A DNA stretch of 5,324 nucleotides from Gammaproteobacteria bacterium (GCA_012735335.1 JAAYHO010000511.1:1-5324), one strand, 5' to 3'; shown: positions 1 to 5,187, counted from the stretch's first letter. The notes: generated by a model from the letters alone, not told the origin. Made by a program: numbers and translations.

Positions 1-48
1 AAGGCGGCTCTTGCCGGAGCGGGCACCGCCCAGAATCAGTTCGATCAA
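1..48 (-). CDS. cobP: Adenosylcobinamide kinase / adenosylcobinamide-phosphate guanylyltransferase, N-terminal fragment
   Basis: Only the first 16 codons lie in the window; the gene continues past the left edge. Read on the minus strand from TTG at 48-46, the product begins MIELILGGARSGKSRL, which carries a P-loop (G7-x4-G12-K13-S14) directly after a short beta strand. The stretch LILGGARSGKSRL is the characteristic amino end of CobP/CobU, the cytosolic enzyme that phosphorylates adenosylcobinamide and then transfers GMP to it in cobalamin assembly or salvage. TTG is preferred as start because the family begins about four residues before LILGG and because GGGGT lies about 6 nt upstream (59-55). 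An in-frame GTG at 78-76 would add ten unusual residues and sits inside a hairpin. The gene follows the acyl-CoA dehydrogenase on the same strand but is separated from it by a terminator. The family call rests on few residues, so another P-loop kinase cannot be fully excluded. Confidence 0.62.
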   Translation of the reverse strand, partial: MIELILGGARSGKSRL

Positions 49-73
49 TCGGTTACCCCATATGCTGCAGCGA

Positions 74-91
74 ATCACGGACCGCCGTGAT
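74..91 (-). other. Perfect 7-bp inverted repeat in the cobP leader
   Basis: ATCACGG (74-80) and CCGTGAT (85-91) pair perfectly around a 4-nt loop. In the minus-strand transcript this hairpin would lie 26 nt before the proposed TTG start of cobP and would cover the alternative in-frame GTG at 78-76. It could be a leader structure or a protein-binding dyad. There is no T-run after it, so it does not look like a terminator. Its function is unknown. Confidence 0.35.
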
Positions 92-174
92 GGGCGGAAA
101 AAGGCAGTCGCGAGCCTAGGAGTTTTCCGCAAGCAAGTAAAGAAGCGAGTAGTGGCGGCTAAGACAGGAAAGGT

Positions 175-200
175 ATTGCGGTGCCGGGCGGCACCGCAAT
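175..200 (-). terminator. Intrinsic-type terminator after the 3-hydroxyacyl-CoA dehydrogenase gene
   Basis: ATTGCGGTGCC (175-185) and GGCACCGCAAT (190-200) form a perfect 11-bp, GC-rich stem with a 4-nt loop. It begins 20 nt after the dehydrogenase stop codon. Reading on the minus strand, the stem is followed by a pyrimidine-rich stretch (ACCTTTCCTGTCTT). This is a diluted U-tract but is clearly more U-rich than the plus-strand side, so termination of the minus-strand gene is the likely role. It insulates that gene from cobP. Confidence 0.65.
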
Positions 201-220
201 GGCAGGGAACAGCAGCTCAA

Positions 221-1441
221 TCAGCCGATAAACTTCTCACCCGCCTCGGCACGGCGAACCAGACCTGCAGCGGGTTTCCAGAACTCGCCCTGGGCCGCTT
301 CCAGCTCACGGATCTGTTTCAGCACCTCATCCAGTCCCAGGCTGTCGGCATAGGCCATCGGGCCACCGCGTTCGGCAGGGAAGCCGTAGCCGAAGCGGTA
401 GACCCGATCGATGTCTTCGGCGCTTTCGGCAAAACCTTCATCCAGAATCCGCGCGCCTTCGTTGACCAGAGCCAGGATGCAGCGCTGCACGATCTCCTCG
501 TTGCTGACATCGCGCTGGGTGTAACCGGCTTCCTCGGCTACTTCCCGGGCCATCATGTCGGTTTCCGGATCATGAATGGCCTGACGGCTGCCCGGCTCGT
601 AGCGGTAGAAGCCATGGCCGCTCTTCTGACCGAAGCGCTCCATCTCACACAGACGGTTATCCAGCCACACGATCGGCTCGCCACGGCCCAGCCCGGCCAG
701 TTGACGGGAGCGCCAGCCCAGGTCGACACCAACCACGTCGTACATGCGATAAGGCCCCATGGCCATGCCGAAGCCCTGCAGCGCCTGGTCAACCTGCCAG
801 GGTGTAGCGCCTTCCAGTACCACTTCGCGGGACTGGCGCGAGTACATGGACAGCATGCGGTTACCGATAAAGCCGTGGCAGTTACCGGCCAGCACCGCTT
901 CCTTGCCGATCTTCTTGCCGACCGCCAGACAGGCATCCAGCACGTCCTGGCTGGTGGCCTTGCCGCGCACCACTTCCAGCAGCTTCATGATGTGTGCCGG
1001 GCTGAAGAAGTGCAGCCCCAGCACCTGGGCCGGGCGCTGGGTAGCCGAGGCAATCTCGTCGATATCCAGATAGGAGGTGTTGGTCGCCAGAATGGCCGAC
1101 GGTTTCACCGCCTTGTCCAGTTCGCCGAAGATGGTCTTCTTCAGATCCATGTTCTCGTAGACCGCTTCCACCACCAGATCGAGATCATGCAGATCGGCAT
1201 AATTCTGGGTAGTGCTGATACGAGCCAGACGGGCCTTGGCTTCGGCATCATCAAAACGCTGCTGCGCCACCGAACGCTTGTAGACGCCGTCGATCTCGAC
1301 CAGTCCCTTCTCCAGCATCTCGCCGTTCACATCCAGCCAGACCACCGGGTAACCGGCGTTGGCAAAGTTCATGACAATGCCCCGGCCCATGGTACCGGCA
1401 CCAATCACACCGACCTTCTTGATGTCCTCGAATGAAGCCAT
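221..1441 (-). CDS. 3-hydroxyacyl-CoA dehydrogenase, stand-alone, with duplicated C-terminal domain
   Basis: This 406-residue cytosolic enzyme should oxidise (3S)-hydroxyacyl-CoA to 3-ketoacyl-CoA with NAD+, the third step of beta-oxidation. The NAD-binding Rossmann domain opens with GAGTMG (14-19), and Asp37 ends the second strand as expected for NAD+. Conserved active-site residues are visible: Ser123, His144 in HFFSP, Glu156 in KLLEVV and Asn194 in GNRM. Two C-terminal 3HCDH helical domains follow, at about 187-280 and 315-400. The motifs HFFSPAH, GMAMGP and GYGFPAERGGP resemble the dehydrogenase half of peroxisomal-type bifunctional enzymes, but the enoyl-CoA hydratase half is absent. The ATG at 1441 is chosen because NAD domains of this type start close to the GxGxxG loop and GGAGAAGGG lies just upstream; the longer reading would begin with a TTG at 1489 that has no ribosome site. 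No thiolase or acyl-CoA dehydrogenase lies nearby, so the exact substrate range is unknown. Confidence 0.93.
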   Translation of the reverse strand: MASFEDIKKVGVIGAGTMGRGIVMNFANAGYPVVWLDVNGEMLEKGLVEIDGVYKRSVAQQRFDDAEAKARLARISTTQNYADLHDLDLVVEAVYENMDLKKTIFGELDKAVKPSAILATNTSYLDIDEIASATQRPAQVLGLHFFSPAHIMKLLEVVRGKATSQDVLDACLAVGKKIGKEAVLAGNCHGFIGNRMLSMYSRQSREVVLEGATPWQVDQALQGFGMAMGPYRMYDVVGVDLGWRSRQLAGLGRGEPIVWLDNRLCEMERFGQKSGHGFYRYEPGSRQAIHDPETDMMAREVAEEAGYTQRDVSNEEIVQRCILALVNEGARILDEGFAESAEDIDRVYRFGYGFPAERGGPMAYADSLGLDEVLKQIRELEAAQGEFWKPAAGLVRRAEAGEKFIG

Positions 1442-1456
1442 GATTGCCCTTCTCCG

Positions 1457-1466
1457 TTGTTTGAAT
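1457..1466 (-). other. 10-mer ATTCAAACAA in the dehydrogenase leader, shared with the CBS gene
   Basis: On the minus strand this is ATTCAAACAA, ending exactly 15 nt before the dehydrogenase ATG. The same 10-mer occurs at 5176-5185, again exactly 15 nt before the ATG of the CBS-domain gene. In both cases it sits between the candidate -10 box and the Shine-Dalgarno site. It could be an operator overlapping the transcription start or an mRNA leader element; two copies do not decide between these and chance. Confidence 0.4.
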
Positions 1467-1473
1467 TGAGTGG

Positions 1474-1502
1474 CCAATACATTACGCAAAAGCCCCGTTC
1501 AA
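1474..1502 (-). promoter_or_regulatory. Candidate sigma-70 promoter of the 3-hydroxyacyl-CoA dehydrogenase gene
   Basis: On the minus strand TTGAAC (1502-1497) is separated by 17 nt from TATTGG (1479-1474). The -35 matches four of six consensus bases; the -10 is poor. Transcription would start near 1467 and give a leader of about 26 nt. The position is sensible, but the weak -10 keeps confidence low. Confidence 0.33.
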
Positions 1503-1530
1503 TAGAATGAAAAACCTGCCCATGTAGGGC

Positions 1531-1549
1531 ATTCACAGTATGAATACTG
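1531..1549. promoter_or_regulatory. Overlapping inverted repeats in the divergent intergenic region
   Basis: Two dyads overlap here: ATTCA-N5-TGAAT (1531-1545) and CAGTAT-GA-ATACTG (1536-1549). They lie between the divergent dehydrogenase and endonuclease genes, about 30 nt upstream of the candidate dehydrogenase -35. The arrangement resembles a transcription-factor operator, but I cannot match it to a known regulator, and short dyads occur by chance in AT-richer DNA. Confidence 0.28.
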
Positions 1550-1621
1550 ACCCTCCCACCCCCGAGCGGAATGCCGTACAATCCCCCCGCCGTAGTGTCG
1601 GATTTCCCGGTTCTCCATTGC

Positions 1622-1627
1622 TATAAG
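1622..1627 (+). promoter_or_regulatory. endA: Candidate -10 box very close to the endonuclease start codon
   Basis: TATAAG matches five of six bases of the sigma-70 -10 consensus and ends only 7 nt before the ATG at 1635. Used as a promoter, it would start transcription at or within a base or two of the ATG, giving a leaderless message. No good -35 is visible at 16-18 nt spacing. No Shine-Dalgarno sequence is visible in the 25 nt before the ATG, which fits this reading. Confidence 0.3.
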
Positions 1628-1634
1628 TTGTTCA

Positions 1635-2573
1635 ATGTTCAGATCCTGTCGTACCGTTCTGGCTGTTATTGCCTGTATTTTCCATCTTCCCGCCGTTCTT
1701 GCCGCACCCACCAGCTTCGAAGCCGCCAAGGTGCTGGCCCGTCAGCAGGTCTACCATGACCGTAACGAGCACGGCTCCTTCTATTGTGGTTGCCAATGGC
1801 AGTGGACCGGCCGCTCCGGCGGTCGGATCGACCATGGCAGCTGCGGTTACCAGACCCGCGCCCAACCCAACCGCGCCGAGCGGATCGAGTGGGAGCATAT
1901 CGTCCCGGCCTCACTGTTCGGTCAGCAGCGCCAGTGCTGGCAGCAAGGCGGACGCAGCAACTGCAAGAGCAGCGACCCGGTGTTCAATGCCATGGAAGCC
2001 AACCTGCATAACCTCACCCCGGCGGTGGGTGAGCTCAACGCCGATCGCAGCAACTTCCGCTTCGGCCTGCTGCCGGGCAGCTCGTACCGCCACGGCCAGT
2101 GCGATTTCAAGGTGGAGTTCAGCGAACGCACGGTAGAACCCCGGGACGAGGTGAAAGGGCAGATCGCCCGGGTCTGGTTCTATATGCATGACCACTACAA
2201 CCTGCGCATGTCAGCCGGTCAGCAGCGTCTGTTCATGGCCTGGGATAACCAGTTTCCGGTCAGCAACTGGGAACAGGAACGCGACCGGCGCATCAGCCGC
2301 CTGATGGGCCACGGCAACCCTTTTGTCAGCGGCGAGCGACAATGGACGCTGAACCACCGCAACAGCAGCGCCGGATTGAGCAGTGCCGTACCGGCCCGGC
2401 AGCAACCAGCACCAGCCGACACCCGCATCAAGGGCAACCAGCGCAGCAAGGTCTATCACCTGCCCCAGGGCTGCCCCGGTTACACCCAGGTGGGCGCCAA
2501 CAACATCCGCTGGTTTGACAGCGAGGCAGCAGCTCAGCAGCAGGGCTATCGCAAGGCCGGTAACTGCCGCTGA
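1635..2573 (+). CDS. endA: Secreted endonuclease I (EndA/NucM family) with extra C-terminal Cys/His module
   Basis: This 312-residue nuclease should cut DNA, and possibly RNA, in the periplasm or outside the cell. Residues 1-23 form a signal peptide (FRSCR, hydrophobic core, cleavage probably after VLA). The Endonuclease_1 domain spans about 25-235. It carries the beta-beta-alpha-metal site: Glu87-His88 in WEHIVPA, and NLHNLTPAVGELNADRSN (123-140) with metal-binding Asn126. Six cysteines (51, 53, 70, 101, 110, 156) suit disulfides in an exported protein; the Vibrio enzyme, from memory, has eight. A Ser/Gln/Ala/Pro-rich linker (about 240-263) leads to a roughly 48-residue tail with KGNQRSKVYH, CPGY and GYRKAGNC. 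This resembles the small Ada-like Cys/His module attached to some exported nucleases; its Cys280 and Cys311 could pair. EndA proteins without the tail are about 230-250 residues. The ATG is fixed by the signal peptide, but it has no recognisable ribosome site. A VIAC lipobox-like match at 11-14 is judged accidental. Confidence 0.9.
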   Translation: MFRSCRTVLAVIACIFHLPAVLAAPTSFEAAKVLARQQVYHDRNEHGSFYCGCQWQWTGRSGGRIDHGSCGYQTRAQPNRAERIEWEHIVPASLFGQQRQCWQQGGRSNCKSSDPVFNAMEANLHNLTPAVGELNADRSNFRFGLLPGSSYRHGQCDFKVEFSERTVEPRDEVKGQIARVWFYMHDHYNLRMSAGQQRLFMAWDNQFPVSNWEQERDRRISRLMGHGNPFVSGERQWTLNHRNSSAGLSSAVPARQQPAPADTRIKGNQRSKVYHLPQGCPGYTQVGANNIRWFDSEAAAQQQGYRKAGNCR

Positions 2574-2585
2574 GCGGCGGTTACC
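2559..2585 (+). terminator. Hairpin with the endonuclease stop codon as its loop
   Basis: GGTAACTGCCGC (2559-2570) pairs with GCGGCGGTTACC (2574-2585) through 12 pairs, one of them G.U (2565/2579), leaving the TGA stop codon (2571-2573) as the loop. In a minus-strand transcript the wobble becomes an A/C mismatch, so the structure is stronger in the endonuclease message. No U-tract follows, so it may act as a 3' stabilising hairpin or a weak or Rho-assisted terminator between two convergent genes only 18 nt apart. Confidence 0.5.
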
Positions 2586-2591
2586 CGACAG

Positions 2592-3467
2592 TCACTCATC
2601 CAGCTGCTTCTCCCCGACATCCTTGCCCGCGCGGGAGGCATGCTCGATGGTCGCGTTCAACTGCGCCCCGAGCAGCAGCACCGCCGCCGAGATGTAGAAA
2701 TACAGCAGCAGGACAATGATGGCGCCGATGCTGCCGTAGGTGGCATTGTAGTTGGCGAAATTCTGCACATAGATGCCGAAGCCGATGGAGGCGACCAGCC
2801 AGATAATCACCGCCACCACCGAGCCCGGGGTAATGAAGCGGAAATCCTGCTCCACATCCGGCGTGGCGTAATAGATCAAGGCCACCGCCAGCATCATCAG
2901 CAGGATCGCCAGCGGCCAGCGCATCCAGGTCCAGAGACTGACCAGTATCTGCTCCATGCCGACCTGCGCAGCCAGCCAGTTCATGATCTGCGGCCCCAGG
3001 GTCATGAAGCCCGCCGCCAGCAGCAACATCACCGCCAGCCCCACGGTATAGGCCACCGACAGCAGTATCAGCTTCCAGCCCGGACGACTTTCCTCGACCT
3101 GGTAGACCCGGTTCATCGCATTCATCAGCGAGCGGATACCGATGGAAGCGGTCCACAGTGCCAGCAGGATACCGACGGACATCAGCCCGCCCTGACTCTG
3201 CTGCAACTGGTCAATCACCGGATCCACCTGCTCCATCGCAACCGGCGGCAACAGCAGGGCCGCCTGCTCGCGCAACCAGCCAAAAAAGCTGGGCAGATGC
3301 AGAAAGCCCAGCAACGCCAGCAGAAAGAGGATGAAAGGGAAGATGGAAAACAGCGCGCGGTAGGCCAGTGCGGCAGCATAGGTGGACAGGTCATGCTCAC
3401 TGAACCCTTTGGCCGTATCCCTGAGCACCACCCAGACCCCGGCGTCGCGCAATTGCAGAAACGACAT
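2592..3467 (-). CDS. YihY/BrkB-family inner-membrane protein (UPF0761-like)
   Basis: This 291-residue polytopic membrane protein has about six transmembrane segments, near residues 34-56, 93-113, 133-157, 184-201, 213-235 and 246-268. The amino end has the family pattern DLSTYAAALAYRALFSIFPF (about 27-46). The carboxyl end has NYNATYGSIGAIIVLLLYFY (239-258) followed by LLLGAQLNA, the most conserved part of the family. The ATG at 3467 is preferred because GAGG lies about 8 nt upstream and the next amino acids match family starts; a TTG at 3536 would add 23 residues with no ribosome site. Members were once called ribonuclease BN, but that activity belongs to ElaC/RNase Z, so no nuclease function should be inferred. 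The biochemical role is unknown. It is transcribed divergently from the alcohol dehydrogenase and converges on the endonuclease gene. Confidence 0.92.
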   Translation of the reverse strand: MSFLQLRDAGVWVVLRDTAKGFSEHDLSTYAAALAYRALFSIFPFILFLLALLGFLHLPSFFGWLREQAALLLPPVAMEQVDPVIDQLQQSQGGLMSVGILLALWTASIGIRSLMNAMNRVYQVEESRPGWKLILLSVAYTVGLAVMLLLAAGFMTLGPQIMNWLAAQVGMEQILVSLWTWMRWPLAILLMMLAVALIYYATPDVEQDFRFITPGSVVAVIIWLVASIGFGIYVQNFANYNATYGSIGAIIVLLLYFYISAAVLLLGAQLNATIEHASRAGKDVGEKQLDE

Positions 3468-3483
3468 GGCTCGCCTCACACCC

Positions 3484-3489
3484 GTTATA
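3484..3489 (-). promoter_or_regulatory. Candidate -10 box for the YihY/BrkB gene
   Basis: On the minus strand this reads TATAAC, five of six matches to the -10 consensus, ending 16 nt before the ATG at 3467. The nearest -35-like sequence, CCGACC (3510-3505), is weak and 15 nt away. Transcription would start near 3477, giving a leader of about 10 nt that barely holds the GAGG ribosome site. Confidence 0.3.
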
Positions 3490-3492
3490 CCC

Positions 3493-3507
3493 ACCGTTTG
3501 AGACGGT
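3493..3507. promoter_or_regulatory. Inverted repeat ACCGT-N5-ACGGT upstream of the YihY/BrkB gene
   Basis: ACCGT (3493-3497) and ACGGT (3503-3507) form a 5-bp dyad with a 5-nt spacer, lying between the candidate -35 and -10 of the minus-strand gene. That is a normal place for a repressor site. The repeat is short and may be chance. Confidence 0.22.
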
Positions 3508-3594
3508 CGGCCCGGCGGAAAATTCAAGCTTTTCAATCAGCCAGGCTTACTTGTAACAGCAATTGGCCTATGCTGAGCCATCGCGATAACGGAT

Positions 3595-3605
3595 AACAAC
3601 AGGAG
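3595..3605 (+). promoter_or_regulatory. Ribosome binding site of the alcohol dehydrogenase with adjoining AAnAAnA-like motif
   Basis: AGGAG (3601-3605) is 7 nt before the ATG at 3613 and fixes the start. Directly upstream and overlapping it is AACAACAG (3595-3602), one mismatch from AAnAAnAA, the catabolite-activity motif bound by Hfq/Crc near start codons in Pseudomonas. If real, translation would be repressed while preferred carbon sources are present. The ribosome site is clear; the regulatory reading is inference. Confidence 0.45.
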
Positions 3606-3612
3606 CAAATCG

Positions 3613-4668
3613 ATGATCAAGACCAGGGGCTATGCCGCGCACAGCGGTGACCAACCCTTGCAGCCCTTCCAGTTCGAGCGCCGGGCACTGGGTGCCGGAG
3701 ATGTGCAGATCGACATTCTCTACTGCGGCGTATGCCACTCGGACCTGCATACCGCCCGCAACGACTGGGGTAATACGCTGTTCCCGTCGGTACCGGGGCA
3801 CGAGATTGTCGGCCGGGTGGCTGCCGTCGGCGATCAGGTGGACGGGTTCAAGGTCGGCGACATGGTCGGTGTCGGCTGCATGGTCGACAGCTGCCAGCAT
3901 TGCCCATCCTGCGCCGAGGGGCTGGAGCAGTTCTGTGACAATGGTTTTACCAGCACCTACAACGGCTCCTCGCTGGGTGGCGCAGAAAATACCTATGGTG
4001 GTTACTCGGATACCATCGTGGTACGTCAGGAGTTCGTCCTGCATATCCGCCATACCGATAACCTGGCCGCCGTGGCGCCGCTGCTCTGCGCCGGTATCAC
4101 CACCTACTCACCGCTGCGTCACTGGAGCGTCGGCCCCGGGCAGAAGGTCGGCGTGGTCGGCCTCGGCGGACTCGGCCACATGGGAGTGAAGCTGGCCCGG
4201 GCCATGGGCGCGCATGTGGTGCTGATCACCACCTCCCCGAACAAGCGCGATGACGCCCTGCGCCTGGGTGCCCATGAAGTGATCATCTCCACCGATGCCA
4301 AGCAGATGCTCGGGGCGATGAACAGCCTGGATTTCATCCTCAACACCGTGGCTGCACCGCATGACCTGAACGCCCTGCTGTCCCTGCTCAAGCGTGACGG
4401 CACCATGACCCTGGTCGGCGCACCGGCCGAGCCGCATCCATCGCCCGAGGTATTCCGGCTGATCTTCAAACGCCGCAAGCTGGCTGGTTCACTGATCGGC
4501 GGCATTGCCGAGACCCAGGAGATGCTGGATTTCTGCGCCGAGCACAATATCGTCTCGGACATCGAAATGATCCCGATCCAGGATATCAACGAAGCTTACG
4601 AGCGCATGCTCAAGGGGGATGTGCGGTACCGCTTTGTCATTGATATGGGCAGTCTGGACAGCAACTGA
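3613..4668 (+). CDS. yahK: Zinc-dependent NADP(H) alcohol/aldehyde dehydrogenase, YahK-like
   Basis: This 351-residue cytosolic medium-chain dehydrogenase of the cinnamyl-alcohol-dehydrogenase branch should interconvert aldehydes and primary alcohols. Catalytic zinc ligands are Cys41 (CGVCHSD), His63 (PGHE) and Cys159 (LLCAG). The structural zinc is held by Cys94, Cys97, Cys100 and Cys108. The GroES-like domain covers about 1-150. The Rossmann fold follows with GLGGLG (183-188). Thr207-Ser208 and Lys211 after the second strand, in place of an acidic residue, point to NADP(H). Blocks such as LAAVAPLLCAGITTYSPLRH and INEAYERML match E. coli YahK (349 residues) closely from memory. AGGAG 7 nt before the ATG supports the start. 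The gene stands alone between a divergent membrane-protein gene and a convergent CBS gene, so context does not reveal a substrate; general aldehyde detoxification is likely. All key residues are intact. Confidence 0.94.
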   Translation: MIKTRGYAAHSGDQPLQPFQFERRALGAGDVQIDILYCGVCHSDLHTARNDWGNTLFPSVPGHEIVGRVAAVGDQVDGFKVGDMVGVGCMVDSCQHCPSCAEGLEQFCDNGFTSTYNGSSLGGAENTYGGYSDTIVVRQEFVLHIRHTDNLAAVAPLLCAGITTYSPLRHWSVGPGQKVGVVGLGGLGHMGVKLARAMGAHVVLITTSPNKRDDALRLGAHEVIISTDAKQMLGAMNSLDFILNTVAAPHDLNALLSLLKRDGTMTLVGAPAEPHPSPEVFRLIFKRRKLAGSLIGGIAETQEMLDFCAEHNIVSDIEMIPIQDINEAYERMLKGDVRYRFVIDMGSLDSN

Positions 4669-4680
4669 CCCATCAGAGCG

Positions 4681-4717
4681 CCGCTGAAAGCGTATGGAGT
4701 GCCGTCGCTTTCAGCGG
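4681..4717. terminator. Convergent hairpin between the alcohol dehydrogenase and CBS-domain genes
   Basis: CCGCTGAAAGCG (4681-4692) and CGCTTTCAGCGG (4706-4717) form a perfect 12-bp stem around a 13-nt loop. It starts 12 nt after the dehydrogenase stop and ends 5 nt before the CBS stop, so it can serve both strands. Neither side carries a U-tract, so it may act as an RNA 3'-end stabiliser or need Rho rather than being a classic intrinsic terminator. Confidence 0.6.
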
Positions 4718-4722
4718 TGTGA

Positions 4723-5160
4723 TCAGACTTCGCCGCGGATATACTGCTCCAGCTGGCGAATCAGCTGTTCCTGCTCGGCGATGGTTTCCTTGACCAGGTC
4801 ACCAATGGACACCAGACCCACCAGCTGGTTGTCTTCCAGTACCGGCAGGTGACGCAGGTGGCGATCGGTGATCAGCGACAGGCATTCCTGAACGCTCATT
4901 TTCGAGTTCACGCTGATCGCCGGGCTGCTCATGATCTCACGCACCATGGTGCCCACCGAAGCCCGACCCTTGAGCACACACTTGCGCGCATAGTCGCGCT
5001 CACTGACCACACCGATCACCTTGCCATTCTCGGTCACCGGCAGTGCACCAATATTATGATCGGCCATCACCTGCAAGGCATTGAGTACGGTGTCATCCGC
5101 ATCCACCGTATGCACCTGCTTGATCTGCTTGGTCTGGATTACCTGGGCCACAGTTTTCAT
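4723..5160 (-). CDS. Small two-CBS-domain protein
   Basis: This 145-residue soluble protein is almost entirely a pair of CBS motifs (about 13-65 and 76-128), which together fold into a Bateman module that binds adenine nucleotides. Each repeat ends in the ribose-contacting pattern: GVVSERD with Ser53/Asp56, and GLVSIGD with Ser118/Asp121. HLRHLPV is the usual strand in the second repeat. A charged helical tail follows (about 127-142, EQEQLIRQLEQYIRG). No enzyme or transporter domain is attached, so it probably senses AMP/ATP or a related ligand and acts through a partner, which is not identifiable here. The ATG at 5160 is chosen because AGGAG lies 6 nt upstream; the longer TTG start at 5205 has no such site and would lie between the likely -35 and -10. 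The gene converges on the alcohol dehydrogenase. Confidence 0.9.
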   Translation of the reverse strand: MKTVAQVIQTKQIKQVHTVDADDTVLNALQVMADHNIGALPVTENGKVIGVVSERDYARKCVLKGRASVGTMVREIMSSPAISVNSKMSVQECLSLITDRHLRHLPVLEDNQLVGLVSIGDLVKETIAEQEQLIRQLEQYIRGEV

Positions 5161-5175
5161 TAGGCACTCCTTTGA

Positions 5176-5185
5176 TTGTTTGAAT
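5176..5185 (-). other. 10-mer ATTCAAACAA in the CBS gene leader, shared with the dehydrogenase gene
   Basis: This is the second copy of the ATTCAAACAA element, ending exactly 15 nt before the CBS ATG, as the copy at 1457-1466 does for the 3-hydroxyacyl-CoA dehydrogenase. Here it starts 2 nt after the candidate -10 box, so it would overlap the transcription start. Confidence 0.4.
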
Positions 5186-5187
5186 CC

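Noticed and set aside
49..174. Cobalamin riboswitch upstream of cobP
   Set aside because: GCCACT occurs on the minus strand near 160, but the conserved B12 box and the rest of the fold are not visible, and the space between terminator and start is too short for the usual roughly 200-nt element.
11..1435. A 474-codon open frame on the plus strand opposite the 3-hydroxyacyl-CoA dehydrogenase
   Set aside because: It is antisense to a gene with intact family motifs; its product is rich in His, Gln and Arg, as expected of a GC-rich shadow frame. It has no recognisable domain or ribosome site.
1635..1700. Lipoprotein signal in the endonuclease (VIAC at residues 11-14)
   Set aside because: The hydrophobic core continues past Cys14 to a good signal peptidase I site after VLA at residue 23; cleavage at 14 would give an unusually short signal.
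2592..3467. Ribonuclease BN activity for the YihY/BrkB protein
   Set aside because: The name is a historical misassignment; the true RNase BN is ElaC/RNase Z, and this protein shows only membrane segments and no nuclease motif.
2640..3596. A 318-codon plus-strand frame opposite the YihY/BrkB gene
   Set aside because: The translation is a low-complexity Gln/His/Arg-rich sequence, the typical complement of Leu/Ala-rich membrane-protein codons. It overlaps the whole membrane-protein gene and its upstream region.
3585..3599. Tandem GATAAC repeats resembling part of the lac operator (GGATAACAA)
   Set aside because: The match is short and lacks the palindromic partner; it is more simply explained as the A-rich leader before the ribosome site.
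3568..4053. A 161-codon minus-strand frame opposite the alcohol dehydrogenase
   Set aside because: The plus-strand frame has all zinc ligands and cofactor motifs; the antisense product has no recognisable family feature.
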